Of a stretch of DNA of 64,000 nt, positions 37,475 to 52,507 are shown one piece after another. Both the position numbers and the translations under genes were made by a program. The DNA is from Apostichopus japonicus. Its lineage: Eukaryota; Echinodermata; Holothuroidea; Aspidochirotida; Stichopodidae. The number at the start of each line of letters is the position of its first letter. Position 1 is the first letter of the stretch. The notes under the pieces were generated by a model that did not search any database, was not told the origin of the DNA, and saw only the letters and a program-made list of their open reading frames with translations. Location: NCBI RefSeq assembly GCF_037975245.1, contig NC_092574.1, positions 2,389,001-2,453,000 of the forward strand, written 5' to 3'.

Positions 37475-40240
37475 GGTTTCTAAGTACAAGTTGTGCAAAA
37501 TATTGCAATGACCTACTTCGTTTACGCGAAACAATATACCAAATAGAAACAACCCCCACCCCCCCTAAAAAAAAACAGACAGACAAACAAACAAAGCAAA
37601 ACAAATTTAAAACACCATGCATGTACATGCAGATATTAACAACAACCCCCCCCCCAAAAAAAAAAAAAAAAAAAATTATATAAAATAGTGCTTCGGCGTG
37701 GAATCGAACCTAGGCAGACATGAGCATCAATTTAATCTTAAATAAATTGTGATTACTTAGCGAGAAAAAGATGAATGCAAAATGTCAATAATTAATTTGA
37801 ATTATTGTATTATAAAATTGAAGACAGAAAGCTAAAATTAACAAGAGATTACGCCTCATCGAGGCCATGGTTTCACTGAACGTTGAACATCAACCCAGTC
37901 CGAATCGACGTGAGCCCTCCATTGCAAGTCAGCTAGCCCACTTCTGGCCCGAAGGCCGGACTCTAAACGTAATCTCCCGGATGCTTTTGCGAACTAAGGG
38001 AGGATACGGAATTGGGATCCTAGGCCCGTGTAAAAATTCCACCTTGGCGATGCCGTTATAAACAAAGCAGTGTCTGTCATCCGATCGGCGCGATTCACAC
38101 AGCCTGACAACAAACACCGACGCGCAGTGCTGTCTTCCAACCGTTCAGGCCACCACGCCAGCCTGGTGATTCTTGGGTCGAAATAATACTTCCAGTTCCA
38201 GATTGTTCCAAAACAATGTGATATGAATGCGTACCGTGCCCCAATTGGAGTATTGTACATTCGCACAAAAGTTTAACCGTGAAAGAAGAAACACGAAAAA
38301 CAAAAAAACAAAAACACGAAAAAAACAACCAAAAAACACACGAAAAGACAAGTAAATTAAAAGCACACACACATACACACACAAGACGTAAAATGACTTA
38401 ACGCAGTGCTTGTTTTGGCATATTTCCAGTCACCACGATCGTTTTGAATGCCTTGATGTGGAAGCACATAAATCAAAGTAGAGATGATGTGCAAATAAGG
38501 AGGATTGGAGGTGACACAGAGCATTTCATAAATTCTGTGTTTAAATCTGGATATGTTTCTCCGTGCGAGCAGACGGTTCAGTGTGCTTAACTTGCTCCTC
38601 TTCTAGCCCAAAGTCTAAACTGCGTCATGATATAGAAATGCGCATGCACCCTGACAGGCCAAGCCCTCAGATATCAACGGGGGAATGGGGGGGGGGGGGT
38701 CTGATATGTCAGTTGACAACTTCTAGCTATACTTTAGCGGACCCAAAACGTGACGGACTTATAGTGTGTAAGATAATGGAACGATTACTTCTGGTATATG
38801 ACACTTACAACAGCTATAAAATAGAAAGCTCCCGATGGATCTTTTAAAGTCCAAATTTTAAAGGGGGAAAAAAAAAGAGGCAATATTTTGAGATAAAAAG
38901 ACAACATTGTGAGATTTGGGGACACTGTTTTTCTTTCCTATGTCCTTATTAAGCCACCGTACAATGCTGACATATTGTGCACACACAATTAAACTGCCGC
39001 ATGCAACCATCACAGTAGTCTACTGCTGTACACATGCAAGTAAAGGTTTAGTAGCTACAGCGTGATAATCTGACGTCTATCTTGTCCGTGCGCACATGCA
39101 AACAGTTATACAAGAGCGCTCACAAGAATATTCAGCACAAAATCAGAAGCGCGCGCTCCGAAATATTTGTCTGCATTGCATGCTGTACGTACATAATACC
39201 TCCGTGCGCGCGTGTGCGTTGATCTATATACGAGTGTTTACTATACCGTCACACACAGTGGATTTTCAATGGAAAATATTTGTTGTCATTTTGTAGGCGT
39301 CCATATCAACACGTACTGTACTGGGCAGTTCTCTCTTCATTGCAAGCAGTGTGGTCTAGACGTTGGATATATCTTGACGTCGTTCCTCGCCTTAATTTAG
39401 TTGTTCGAACGACTACAATGACGGCCCGGGGTTGCAGAGAAGAAAAGGACGACATTTCAAGACATCGTAAACATAACGTGATTACGGTTAGTGATATTTT
39501 ACATTATCTGAAGTTGTCTGCGTGCATGTATGTCTGTCTGTGAAGTTAGCCTATGCATAGTCTGCAACGTATACCTAGTCTAGGCCTATCAGTATATATG
39601 CCTTACTTTTGACAACAGTTTTATGCACAACGAGAACAGTGTTACGTCATGGATATGTACCTATGAGCAACTGAGGCATTTTGACGGCACTTAATGCTTT
39701 CTGGGATCAGTGTAGAAAAGTCTGTAGGAGAGTTAAAATACGTTCGGTCGGGATTGCGCCAGTAATATGTCGGTTACTTCTTGTAGGTGCCAGACGTGGC
39801 ACGAGAAGTTGAGAGCGCCATCGATGGCCATCTTCTACATGTCATCTATCCATTAGCGGCAGGGCTATTATTCACGATGTTACCATAGCAATGGAGCGTT
39901 AGATTTTAGATTCAAAACGGAGCTATTTTAAATGAATATACAAGTCCCATGGAATTGTCGTGAATTTCATATTTGCTTTGGTCCATAATACGTTAAATAC
40001 AGAGTAAAAGCTAGATAAGGTAGAAATTAGATAGATTTATTCGACAATGAGTAAAGTTTACCGGTAGAAAGTCCTAGTATGTCATAATTAAATCCTCCGC
40101 GCTACTAGGTTTAATTCTCGGCTAAGTCTGCTGTATTCGCATTATCTGCTTTGTGTACCGTCATGAATACCGCACGTTTCGATCGTTGTTAATGCACGGA
40201 GAGCTCGTGGCATTGTTTATAACGTTACCGTACCTGTTTG
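37475..40240 (+). repeat. Array unit 13, cut by assembly gap
   Basis: The first 2766 bp are present, then Ns. Tracts C7, A9, C10, A20, G13. Two single-base additions occur: G in 38863-38867 and C at 39983-39984. Both lie towards the contig end, repeating the error pattern seen before the first gap. Confidence 0.94.
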
Positions 40241-40340
40241 NNNNNNNNNNNNNNNNNNNNNNNNNNNNNNNNNNNNNNNNNNNNNNNNNNNNNNNNNNNN
40301 NNNNNNNNNNNNNNNNNNNNNNNNNNNNNNNNNNNNNNNN
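40241..40340. other. Assembly gap (100 N) hiding ~472 bp or more
   Basis: Exactly 100 Ns. The left flank stops in the sequence found just before 42949 of the next intact junction, and the right flank resumes at the sequence found at 43421, so at least about 472 bp are missing. Any whole number of additional units could also be missing. Confidence 0.9.
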
Positions 40341-40358
40341 GCAGATATTAACAACAAC

Positions 40359-40389
<31 letters not shown>

Positions 40390-43264
40390 TATAAAATAGT
40401 GCTTCGGCGTGGAATCGAACCTAGGCAGACATGAGCATCAATTTAATCTTAAATAAATTGTGATTACTTAGCGAGAAAAAGATGAATGCAAAATGTCAAT
40501 AATTAATTTGAATTATTGTATTATAAAATTGAAGACAGAAAGCTAAAATTAACAAGAGATTACGCCTCATCGAGGCCATGGTTTCACTGAACGTTGAACA
40601 TCAACCCAGTCCGAATCGACGTGAGCCCTCCATTGCAAGTCAGCTAGCCCACTTCTGGCCCGAAGGCCGGACTCTAAACGTAATCTCCCGGATGCTTTTG
40701 CGAACTAAGGGAGGATACGGAATTGGGATCCTAGGCCCGTGTAAAAATTCCACCTTGGCGATGCCGTTATAAACAAAGCAGTGTCTGTCATCCGATCGGC
40801 GCGATTCACACAGCCTGACAACAAACACCGACGCGCAGTGCTGTCTTCCAACCGTTCAGGCCACCACGCCAGCCTGGTGATTCTTGGGTCGAAATAATAC
40901 TTCCAGTTCCAGATTGTTCCAAAACAATGTGATATGAATGCGTACCGTGCCCCAATTGGAGTATTGTACATTCGCACAAAAGTTTAACCGTGAAAGAAGA
41001 AACACGAAAAACAAAAAAACAAAAACACGAAAAAAACAACCAAAAAACACACGAAAAGACAAGTAAATTAAAAGCACACACACATACACACACAAGACGT
41101 AAAATGACTTAACGCAGTGCTTGTTTTGGCATATTTCCAGTCACCACGATCGTTTTGAATGCCTTGATGTGGAAGCACATAAATCAAAGTAGAGATGATG
41201 TGCAAATAAGGAGGATTGGAGGTGACACAGAGCATTTCATAAATTCTGTGTTTAAATCTGGATATGTTTCTCCGTGCGAGCAGACGGTTCAGTGTGCTTA
41301 ACTTGCTCCTCTTCTAGCCCAAAGTCTAAACTGCGTCATGATATAGAAATGCGCATGCACCCTGACAGGCCAAGCCCTCAGATATCAACGGGGGAATGGG
41401 GGGGGGGGGTCTGATATGTCAGTTGACAACTTCTAGCTATACTTTAGCGGACCCAAAACGTGACGGACTTATAGTGTGTAAGATAATGGAACGATTACTT
41501 CTGGTATATGACACTTACAACAGCTATAAAATAGAAAGCTCCCGATGGATCTTTTAAAGTCCAAATTTTAAAGGGGAAAAAAAAAGAGGCAATATTTTGA
41601 GATAAAAAGACAACATTGTGAGATTTGGGGACACTGTTTTTCTTTCCTATGTCCTTATTAAGCCACCGTACAATGCTGACATATTGTGCACACACAATTA
41701 AACTGCCGCATGCAACCATCACAGTAGTCTACTGCTGTACACATGCAAGTAAAGGTTTAGTAGCTACAGCGTGATAATCTGACGTCTATCTTGTCCGTGC
41801 GCACATGCAAACAGTTATACAAGAGCGCTCACAAGAATATTCAGCACAAAATCAGAAGCGCGCGCTCCGAAATATTTGTCTGCATTGCATGCTGTACGTA
41901 CATAATACCTCCGTGCGCGCGTGTGCGTTGATCTATATACGAGTGTTTACTATACCGTCACACACAGTGGATTTTCAATGGAAAATATTTGTTGTCATTT
42001 TGTAGGCGTCCATATCAACACGTACTGTACTGGGCAGTTCTCTCTTCATTGCAAGCAGTGTGGTCTAGACGTTGGATATATCTTGACGTCGTTCCTCGCC
42101 TTAATTTAGTTGTTCGAACGACTACAATGACGGCCCGGGGTTGCAGAGAAGAAAAGGACGACATTTCAAGACATCGTAAACATAACGTGATTACGGTTAG
42201 TGATATTTTACATTATCTGAAGTTGTCTGCGTGCATGTATGTCTGTCTGTGAAGTTAGCCTATGCATAGTCTGCAACGTATACCTAGTCTAGGCCTATCA
42301 GTATATATGCCTTACTTTTGACAACAGTTTTATGCACAACGAGAACAGTGTTACGTCATGGATATGTACCTATGAGCAACTGAGGCATTTTGACGGCACT
42401 TAATGCTTTCTGGGATCAGTGTAGAAAAGTCTGTAGGAGAGTTAAAATACGTTCGGTCGGGATTGCGCCAGTAATATGTCGGTTACTTCTTGTAGGTGCC
42501 AGACGTGGCACGAGAAGTTGAGAGCGCCATCGATGGCCATCTTCTACATGTCATCTATCCATTAGCGGCAGGGCTATTATTCACGATGTTACCATAGCAA
42601 TGGAGCGTTAGATTTTAGATTCAAAACGGAGCTATTTTAAATGAATATACAAGTCCCATGGAATTGTCGTGAATTTCATATTTGCTTTGGTCATAATACG
42701 TTAAATACAGAGTAAAAGCTAGATAAGGTAGAAATTAGATAGATTTATTCGACAATGAGTAAAGTTTACCGGTAGAAAGTCCTAGTATGTCATAATTAAA
42801 TCCTCCGCGCTACTAGGTTTAATTCTCGGCTAAGTCTGCTGTATTCGCATTATCTGCTTTGTGTACCGTCATGAATACCGCACGTTTCGATCGTTGTTAA
42901 TGCACGGAGAGCTCGTGGCATTGTTTATAACGTTACCGTACCTGTTTGTATCACACTGTCTTTCAAACGCCTGCCTCAGTAAATCAGCATTTAAGAAATG
43001 TGAAGTTGTTCTAACAGGAGCATAGCTGTTTCCACACTTAACGGTTTATAATATAAAGGCTAAGTAATGACACAACATTCCCGAAGAACAAATATTATCA
43101 AGATTGTCAGAAAAGATGTCGCGGTGGCCTTACACTGTACAAAAGAAGCATTTCTTTTTGCAGGTACAATTTTCGTCCTTATGTATACTTTCATTAAAAT
43201 TTCCAGTGAAAGGCGACGAGCGAGACAGAAATCAAATTTACTACTCAGGTCTTAAGTTCCGATT
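40341..43264 (+). repeat. Array unit 14, 5' end lost in gap
   Basis: Begins just upstream of the second C/A tract. Visible tracts are C11, A18 and G12; the first C and A tracts lie in the gap. No substitution noticed. Confidence 0.94.
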
Positions 43265-46200
43265 GGTTTCTAAGTACAAGTTGTGCAAAATATTGCAATG
43301 ACCTACTTCGTTTACGCGAAACAATATACCAAATAGAAACAACCCCCACCCCCCCCTAAAAAAAAAACAGACAGACAAACAAACAAAGCAAAACAAATTT
43401 AAAACACCATGCATGTACATGCAGATATTAACAACAACCCCCCCCCCCAAAAAAAAAAAAAAAAATTATATAAAATAGTGCTTCGGCGTGGAATCGAACC
43501 TAGGCAGACATGAGCATCAATTTAATCTTAAATAAATTGTGATTACTTAGCGAGAAAAAGATGAATGCAAAATGTCAATAATTAATTTGAATTATTGTAT
43601 TATAAAATTGAAGACAGAAAGCTAAAATTAACAAGAGATTACGCCTCATCGAGGCCATGGTTTCACTGAACGTTGAACATCAACCCAGTCCGAATCGACG
43701 TGAGCCCTCCATTGCAAGTCAGCTAGCCCACTTCTGGCCCGAAGGCCGGACTCTAAACGTAATCTCCCGGATGCTTTTGCGAACTAAGGGAGGATACGGA
43801 ATTGGGATCCTAGGCCCGTGTAAAAATTCCACCTTGGCGATGCCGTTATAAACAAAGCAGTGTCTGTCATCCGATCGGCGCGATTCACACAGCCTGACAA
43901 CAAACACCGACGCGCAGTGCTGTCTTCCAACCGTTCAGGCCACCACGCCAGCCTGGTGATTCTTGGGTCGAAATAATACTTCCAGTTCCAGATTGTTCCA
44001 AAACAATGTGATATGAATGCGTACCGTGCCCCAATTGGAGTATTGTACATTCGCACAAAAGTTTAACCGTGAAAGAAGAAACACGAAAAACAAAAAAACA
44101 AAAACACGAAAAAAACAACCAAAAAACACACGAAAAGACAAGTAAATTAAAAGCACACACACATACACACACAAGACGTAAAATGACTTAACGCAGTGCT
44201 TGTTTTGGCATATTTCCAGTCACCACGATCGTTTTGAATGCCTTGATGTGGAAGCACATAAATCAAAGTAGAGATGATGTGCAAATAAGGAGGATTGGAG
44301 GTGACACAGAGCATTTCATAAATTCTGTGTTTAAATCTGGATATGTTTCTCCGTGCGAGCAGACGGTTCAGTGTGCTTAACTTGCTCCTCTTCTAGCCCA
44401 AAGTCTAAACTGCGTCATGATATAGAAATGCGCATGCACCCTGACAGGCCAAGCCCTCAGATATCAACGGGGGAATGGGGGGGGGGGGGGTCTGATATGT
44501 CAGTTGACAACTTCTAGCTATACTTTAGCGGACCCAAAACGTGACGGACTTATAGTGTGTAAGATAATGGAACGATTACTTCTGGTATATGACACTTACA
44601 ACAGCTATAAAATAGAAAGCTCCCGATGGATCTTTTAAAGTCCAAATTTTAAAGGGGAAAAAAAAAGAGGCAATATTTTGAGATAAAAAGACAACATTGT
44701 GAGATTTGGGGACACTGTTTTTCTTTCCTATGTCCTTATTAAGCCACCGTACAATGCTGACATATTGTGCACACACAATTAAACTGCCGCATGCAACCAT
44801 CACAGTAGTCTACTGCTGTACACATGCAAGTAAAGGTTTAGTAGCTACAGCGTGATAATCTGACGTCTATCTTGTCCGTGCGCACATGCAAACAGTTATA
44901 CAAGAGCGCTCACAAGAATATTCAGCACAAAATCAGAAGCGCGCGCTCCGAAATATTTGTCTGCATTGCATGCTGTACGTACATAATACCTCCGTGCGCG
45001 CGTGTGCGTTGATCTATATACGAGTGTTTACTATACCGTCACACACAGTGGATTTTCAATGGAAAATATTTGTTGTCATTTTGTAGGCGTCCATATCAAC
45101 ACGTACTGTACTGGGCAGTTCTCTCTTCATTGCAAGCAGTGTGGTCTAGACGTTGGATATATCTTGACGTCGTTCCTCGCCTTAATTTAGTTGTTCGAAC
45201 GACTACAATGACGGCCCGGGGTTGCAGAGAAGAAAAGGACGACATTTCAAGACATCGTAAACATAACGTGATTACGGTTAGTGATATTTTACATTATCTG
45301 AAGTTGTCTGCGTGCATGTATGTCTGTCTGTGAAGTTAGCCTATGCATAGTCTGCAACGTATACCTAGTCTAGGCCTATCAGTATATATGCCTTACTTTT
45401 GACAACAGTTTTATGCACAACGAGAACAGTGTTACGTCATGGATATGTACCTATGAGCAACTGAGGCATTTTGACGGCACTTAATGCTTTCTGGGATCAG
45501 TGTAGAAAAGTCTGTAGGAGAGTTAAAATACGTTCGGTCGGGATTGCGCCAGTAATATGTCGGTTACTTCTTGTAGGTGCCAGACGTGGCACGAGAAGTT
45601 GAGAGCGCCATCGATGGCCATCTTCTACATGTCATCTATCCATTAGCGGCAGGGCTATTATTCACGATGTTACCATAGCAATGGAGCGTTAGATTTTAGA
45701 TTCAAAACGGAGCTATTTTAAATGAATATACAAGTCCCATGGAATTGTCGTGAATTTCATATTTGCTTTGGTCATAATACGTTAAATACAGAGTAAAAGC
45801 TAGATAAGGTAGAAATTAGATAGATTTATTCGACAATGAGTAAAGTTTACCGGTAGAAAGTCCTAGTATGTCATAATTAAATCCTCCGCGCTACTAGGTT
45901 TAATTCTCGGCTAAGTCTGCTGTATTCGCATTATCTGCTTTGTGTACCGTCATGAATACCGCACGTTTCGATCGTTGTTAATGCACGGAGAGCTCGTGGC
46001 ATTGTTTATAACGTTACCGTACCTGTTTGTATCACACTGTCTTTCAAACGCCTGCCTCAGTAAATCAGCATTTAAGAAATGTGAAGTTGTTCTAACAGGA
46101 GCATAGCTGTTTCCACACTTAACGGTTTATAATATAAAGGCTAAGTAATGACACAACATTCCCGAAGAACAAATATTATCAAGATTGTCAGAAAAGATGT

Positions 46201-46345
46201 CGCGGTGGCCTTACACTGTACAAAAGAAGCATTTCTTTTTGCAGGTACAATTTTCGTCCTTATGTATACTTTCATTAAAATTTCCAGTGAAAGGCGACGA
46301 GCGAGACAGAAATCAAATTTACTACTCAGGTCTTAAGTTCCGATT
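43265..46345 (+). repeat. Array unit 15 (3081 bp)
   Basis: Tracts C8, A10, C11, A17, G14. First of three consecutive units with a 14-G tract. Confidence 0.96.
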
Positions 46346-49300
46346 GGTTTCTAAGTACAAGTTGTGCAAAATATTGCAATGACCTACTTCGTTTACGCGA
46401 AACAATATACCAAATAGAAACAACCCCCACCCCCCCTAAAAAAAAAACAGACAGACAAACAAACAAAGCAAAACAAATTTAAAACACCATGCATGTACAT
46501 GCAGATATTAACAACAACCCCCCCCCAAAAAAAAAAAAAAAAAAAATTATATAAAATAGTGCTTCGGCGTGGAATCGAACCTAGGCAGACATGAGCATCA
46601 ATTTAATCTTAAATAAATTGTGATTACTTAGCGAGAAAAAGATGAATGCAAAATGTCAATAATTAATTTGAATTATTGTATTATAAAATTGAAGACAGAA
46701 AGCTAAAATTAACAAGAGATTACGCCTCATCGAGGCCATGGTTTCACTGAACGTTGAACATCAACCCAGTCCGAATCGACGTGAGCCCTCCATTGCAAGT
46801 CAGCTAGCCCACTTCTGGCCCGAAGGCCGGACTCTAAACGTAATCTCCCGGATGCTTTTGCGAACTAAGGGAGGATACGGAATTGGGATCCTAGGCCCGT
46901 GTAAAAATTCCACCTTGGCGATGCCGTTATAAACAAAGCAGTGTCTGTCATCCGATCGGCGCGATTCACACAGCCTGACAACAAACACCGACGCGCAGTG
47001 CTGTCTTCCAACCGTTCAGGCCACCACGCCAGCCTGGTGATTCTTGGGTCGAAATAATACTTCCAGTTCCAGATTGTTCCAAAACAATGTGATATGAATG
47101 CGTACCGTGCCCCAATTGGAGTATTGTACATTCGCACAAAAGTTTAACCGTGAAAGAAGAAACACGAAAAACAAAAAAACAAAAACACGAAAAAAACAAC
47201 CAAAAAACACACGAAAAGACAAGTAAATTAAAAGCACACACACATACACACACAAGACGTAAAATGACTTAACGCAGTGCTTGTTTTGGCATATTTCCAG
47301 TCACCACGATCGTTTTGAATGCCTTGATGTGGAAGCACATAAATCAAAGTAGAGATGATGTGCAAATAAGGAGGATTGGAGGTGACACAGAGCATTTCAT
47401 AAATTCTGTGTTTAAATCTGGATATGTTTCTCCGTGCGAGCAGACGGTTCAGTGTGCTTAACTTGCTCCTCTTCTAGCCCAAAGTCTAAACTGCGTCATG
47501 ATATAGAAATGCGCATGCACCCTGACAGGCCAAGCCCTCAGATATCAACGGGGGAATGGGGGGGGGGGGGGTCTGATATGTCAGTTGACAACTTCTAGCT
47601 ATACTTTAGCGGACCCAAAACGTGACGGACTTATAGTGTGTAAGATAATGGAACGATTACTTCTGGTATATGACACTTACAACAGCTATAAAATAGAAAG
47701 CTCCCGATGGATCTTTTAAAGTCCAAATTTTAAAGGGGAAAAAAAAAGAGGCAATATTTTGAGATAAAAAGACAACATTGTGAGATTTGGGGACACTGTT
47801 TTTCTTTCCTATGTCCTTATTAAGCCACCGTACAATGCTGACATATTGTGCACACACAATTAAACTGCCGCATGCAACCATCACAGTAGTCTACTGCTGT
47901 ACACATGCAAGTAAAGGTTTAGTAGCTACAGCGTGATAATCTGACGTCTATCTTGTCCGTGCGCACATGCAAACAGTTATACAAGAGCGCTCACAAGAAT
48001 ATTCAGCACAAAATCAGAAGCGCGCGCTCCGAAATATTTGTCTGCATTGCATGCTGTACGTACATAATACCTCCGTGCGCGCGTGTGCGTTGATCTATAT
48101 ACGAGTGTTTACTATACCGTCACACACAGTGGATTTTCAATGGAAAATATTTGTTGTCATTTTGTAGGCGTCCATATCAACACGTACTGTACTGGGCAGT
48201 TCTCTCTTCATTGCAAGCAGTGTGGTCTAGACGTTGGATATATCTTGACGTCGTTCCTCGCCTTAATTTAGTTGTTCGAACGACTACAATGACGGCCCGG
48301 GGTTGCAGAGAAGAAAAGGACGACATTTCAAGACATCGTAAACATAACGTGATTACGGTTAGTGATATTTTACATTATCTGAAGTTGTCTGCGTGCATGT
48401 ATGTCTGTCTGTGAAGTTAGCCTATGCATAGTCTGCAACGTATACCTAGTCTAGGCCTATCAGTATATATGCCTTACTTTTGACAACAGTTTTATGCACA
48501 ACGAGAACAGTGTTACGTCATGGATATGTACCTATGAGCAACTGAGGCATTTTGACGGCACTTAATGCTTTCTGGGATCAGTGTAGAAAAGTCTGTAGGA
48601 GAGTTAAAATACGTTCGGTCGGGATTGCGCCAGTAATATGTCGGTTACTTCTTGTAGGTGCCAGACGTGGCACGAGAAGTTGAGAGCGCCATCGATGGCC
48701 ATCTTCTACATGTCATCTATCCATTAGCGGCAGGGCTATTATTCACGATGTTACCATAGCAATGGAGCGTTAGATTTTAGATTCAAAACGGAGCTATTTT
48801 AAATGAATATACAAGTCCCATGGAATTGTCGTGAATTTCATATTTGCTTTGGTCATAATACGTTAAATACAGAGTAAAAGCTAGATAAGGTAGAAATTAG
48901 ATAGATTTATTCGACAATGAGTAAAGTTTACCGGTAGAAAGTCCTAGTATGTCATAATTAAATCCTCCGCGCTACTAGGTTTAATTCTCGGCTAAGTCTG
49001 CTGTATTCGCATTATCTGCTTTGTGTACCGTCATGAATACCGCACGTTTCGATCGTTGTTAATGCACGGAGAGCTCGTGGCATTGTTTATAACGTTACCG
49101 TACCTGTTTGTATCACACTGTCTTTCAAACGCCTGCCTCAGTAAATCAGCATTTAAGAAATGTGAAGTTGTTCTAACAGGAGCATAGCTGTTTCCACACT
49201 TAACGGTTTATAATATAAAGGCTAAGTAATGACACAACATTCCCGAAGAACAAATATTATCAAGATTGTCAGAAAAGATGTCGCGGTGGCCTTACACTGT

Positions 49301-49426
49301 ACAAAAGAAGCATTTCTTTTTGCAGGTACAATTTTCGTCCTTATGTATACTTTCATTAAAATTTCCAGTGAAAGGCGACGAGCGAGACAGAAATCAAATT
49401 TACTACTCAGGTCTTAAGTTCCGATT
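46346..49426 (+). repeat. Array unit 16 (3081 bp)
   Basis: Tracts C7, A10, C9, A20, G14. It has the shortest uninterrupted second C tract of the window. Confidence 0.96.
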
Positions 49427-52400
49427 GGTTTCTAAGTACAAGTTGTGCAAAATATTGCAATGACCTACTTCGTTTACGCGAAACAATATACCAAATAGAA
49501 ACAACCCCCACCCCCCCTAAAAAAAAAACAGACAGACAAACAAACAAAGCAAAACAAATTTAAAACACCATGCATGTACATGCAGATATTAACAACAACC
49601 CCCCCCCCCCAAAAAAAAAAAAAAAAATTATATAAAATAGTGCTTCGGCGTGGAATCGAACCTAGGCAGACATGAGCATCAATTTAATCTTAAATAAATT
49701 GTGATTACTTAGCGAGAAAAAGATGAATGCAAAATGTCAATAATTAATTTGAATTATTGTATTATAAAATTGAAGACAGAAAGCTAAAATTAACAAGAGA
49801 TTACGCCTCATCGAGGCCATGGTTTCACTGAACGTTGAACATCAACCCAGTCCGAATCGACGTGAGCCCTCCATTGCAAGTCAGCTAGCCCACTTCTGGC
49901 CCGAAGGCCGGACTCTAAACGTAATCTCCCGGATGCTTTTGCGAACTAAGGGAGGATACGGAATTGGGATCCTAGGCCCGTGTAAAAATTCCACCTTGGC
50001 GATGCCGTTATAAACAAAGCAGTGTCTGTCATCCGATCGGCGCGATTCACACAGCCTGACAACAAACACCGACGCGCAGTGCTGTCTTCCAACCGTTCAG
50101 GCCACCACGCCAGCCTGGTGATTCTTGGGTCGAAATAATACTTCCAGTTCCAGATTGTTCCAAAACAATGTGATATGAATGCGTACCGTGCCCCAATTGG
50201 AGTATTGTACATTCGCACAAAAGTTTAACCGTGAAAGAAGAAACACGAAAAACAAAAAAACAAAAACACGAAAAAAACAACCAAAAAACACACGAAAAGA
50301 CAAGTAAATTAAAAGCACACACACATACACACACAAGACGTAAAATGACTTAACGCAGTGCTTGTTTTGGCATATTTCCAGTCACCACGATCGTTTTGAA
50401 TGCCTTGATGTGGAAGCACATAAATCAAAGTAGAGATGATGTGCAAATAAGGAGGATTGGAGGTGACACAGAGCATTTCATAAATTCTGTGTTTAAATCT
50501 GGATATGTTTCTCCGTGCGAGCAGACGGTTCAGTGTGCTTAACTTGCTCCTCTTCTAGCCCAAAGTCTAAACTGCGTCATGATATAGAAATGCGCATGCA
50601 CCCTGACAGGCCAAGCCCTCAGATATCAACGGGGGAATGGGGGGGGGGGGGGTCTGATATGTCAGTTGACAACTTCTAGCTATACTTTAGCGGACCCAAA
50701 ACGTGACGGACTTATAGTGTGTAAGATAATGGAACGATTACTTCTGGTATATGACACTTACAACAGCTATAAAATAGAAAGCTCCCGATGGATCTTTTAA
50801 AGTCCAAATTTTAAAGGGGAAAAAAAAAGAGGCAATATTTTGAGATAAAAAGACAACATTGTGAGATTTGGGGACACTGTTTTTCTTTCCTATGTCCTTA
50901 TTAAGCCACCGTACAATGCTGACATATTGTGCACACACAATTAAACTGCCGCATGCAACCATCACAGTAGTCTACTGCTGTACACATGCAAGTAAAGGTT
51001 TAGTAGCTACAGCGTGATAATCTGACGTCTATCTTGTCCGTGCGCACATGCAAACAGTTATACAAGAGCGCTCACAAGAATATTCAGCACAAAATCAGAA
51101 GCGCGCGCTCCGAAATATTTGTCTGCATTGCATGCTGTACGTACATAATACCTCCGTGCGCGCGTGTGCGTTGATCTATATACGAGTGTTTACTATACCG
51201 TCACACACAGTGGATTTTCAATGGAAAATATTTGTTGTCATTTTGTAGGCGTCCATATCAACACGTACTGTACTGGGCAGTTCTCTCTTCATTGCAAGCA
51301 GTGTGGTCTAGACGTTGGATATATCTTGACGTCGTTCCTCGCCTTAATTTAGTTGTTCGAACGACTACAATGACGGCCCGGGGTTGCAGAGAAGAAAAGG
51401 ACGACATTTCAAGACATCGTAAACATAACGTGATTACGGTTAGTGATATTTTACATTATCTGAAGTTGTCTGCGTGCATGTATGTCTGTCTGTGAAGTTA
51501 GCCTATGCATAGTCTGCAACGTATACCTAGTCTAGGCCTATCAGTATATATGCCTTACTTTTGACAACAGTTTTATGCACAACGAGAACAGTGTTACGTC
51601 ATGGATATGTACCTATGAGCAACTGAGGCATTTTGACGGCACTTAATGCTTTCTGGGATCAGTGTAGAAAAGTCTGTAGGAGAGTTAAAATACGTTCGGT
51701 CGGGATTGCGCCAGTAATATGTCGGTTACTTCTTGTAGGTGCCAGACGTGGCACGAGAAGTTGAGAGCGCCATCGATGGCCATCTTCTACATGTCATCTA
51801 TCCATTAGCGGCAGGGCTATTATTCACGATGTTACCATAGCAATGGAGCGTTAGATTTTAGATTCAAAACGGAGCTATTTTAAATGAATATACAAGTCCC
51901 ATGGAATTGTCGTGAATTTCATATTTGCTTTGGTCATAATACGTTAAATACAGAGTAAAAGCTAGATAAGGTAGAAATTAGATAGATTTATTCGACAATG
52001 AGTAAAGTTTACCGGTAGAAAGTCCTAGTATGTCATAATTAAATCCTCCGCGCTACTAGGTTTAATTCTCGGCTAAGTCTGCTGTATTCGCATTATCTGC
52101 TTTGTGTACCGTCATGAATACCGCACGTTTCGATCGTTGTTAATGCACGGAGAGCTCGTGGCATTGTTTATAACGTTACCGTACCTGTTTGTATCACACT
52201 GTCTTTCAAACGCCTGCCTCAGTAAATCAGCATTTAAGAAATGTGAAGTTGTTCTAACAGGAGCATAGCTGTTTCCACACTTAACGGTTTATAATATAAA
52301 GGCTAAGTAATGACACAACATTCCCGAAGAACAAATATTATCAAGATTGTCAGAAAAGATGTCGCGGTGGCCTTACACTGTACAAAAGAAGCATTTCTTT

Positions 52401-52507
52401 TTGCAGGTACAATTTTCGTCCTTATGTATACTTTCATTAAAATTTCCAGTGAAAGGCGACGAGCGAGACAGAAATCAAATTTACTACTCAGGTCTTAAGT
52501 TCCGATT
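49427..52507 (+). repeat. Array unit 17 (3081 bp)
   Basis: Tracts C7, A10, C12, A17, G14. No substitution noticed. Confidence 0.96.

Noticed and set aside
38563-38847. A 94-codon plus-strand frame in unit 13 (also 56671-56955 in unit 19)
   Set aside because: It crosses the G tract and is open only where the run is 13 G. Units with 11, 12 or 14 G lack it, so it is a frame accident of slippage.
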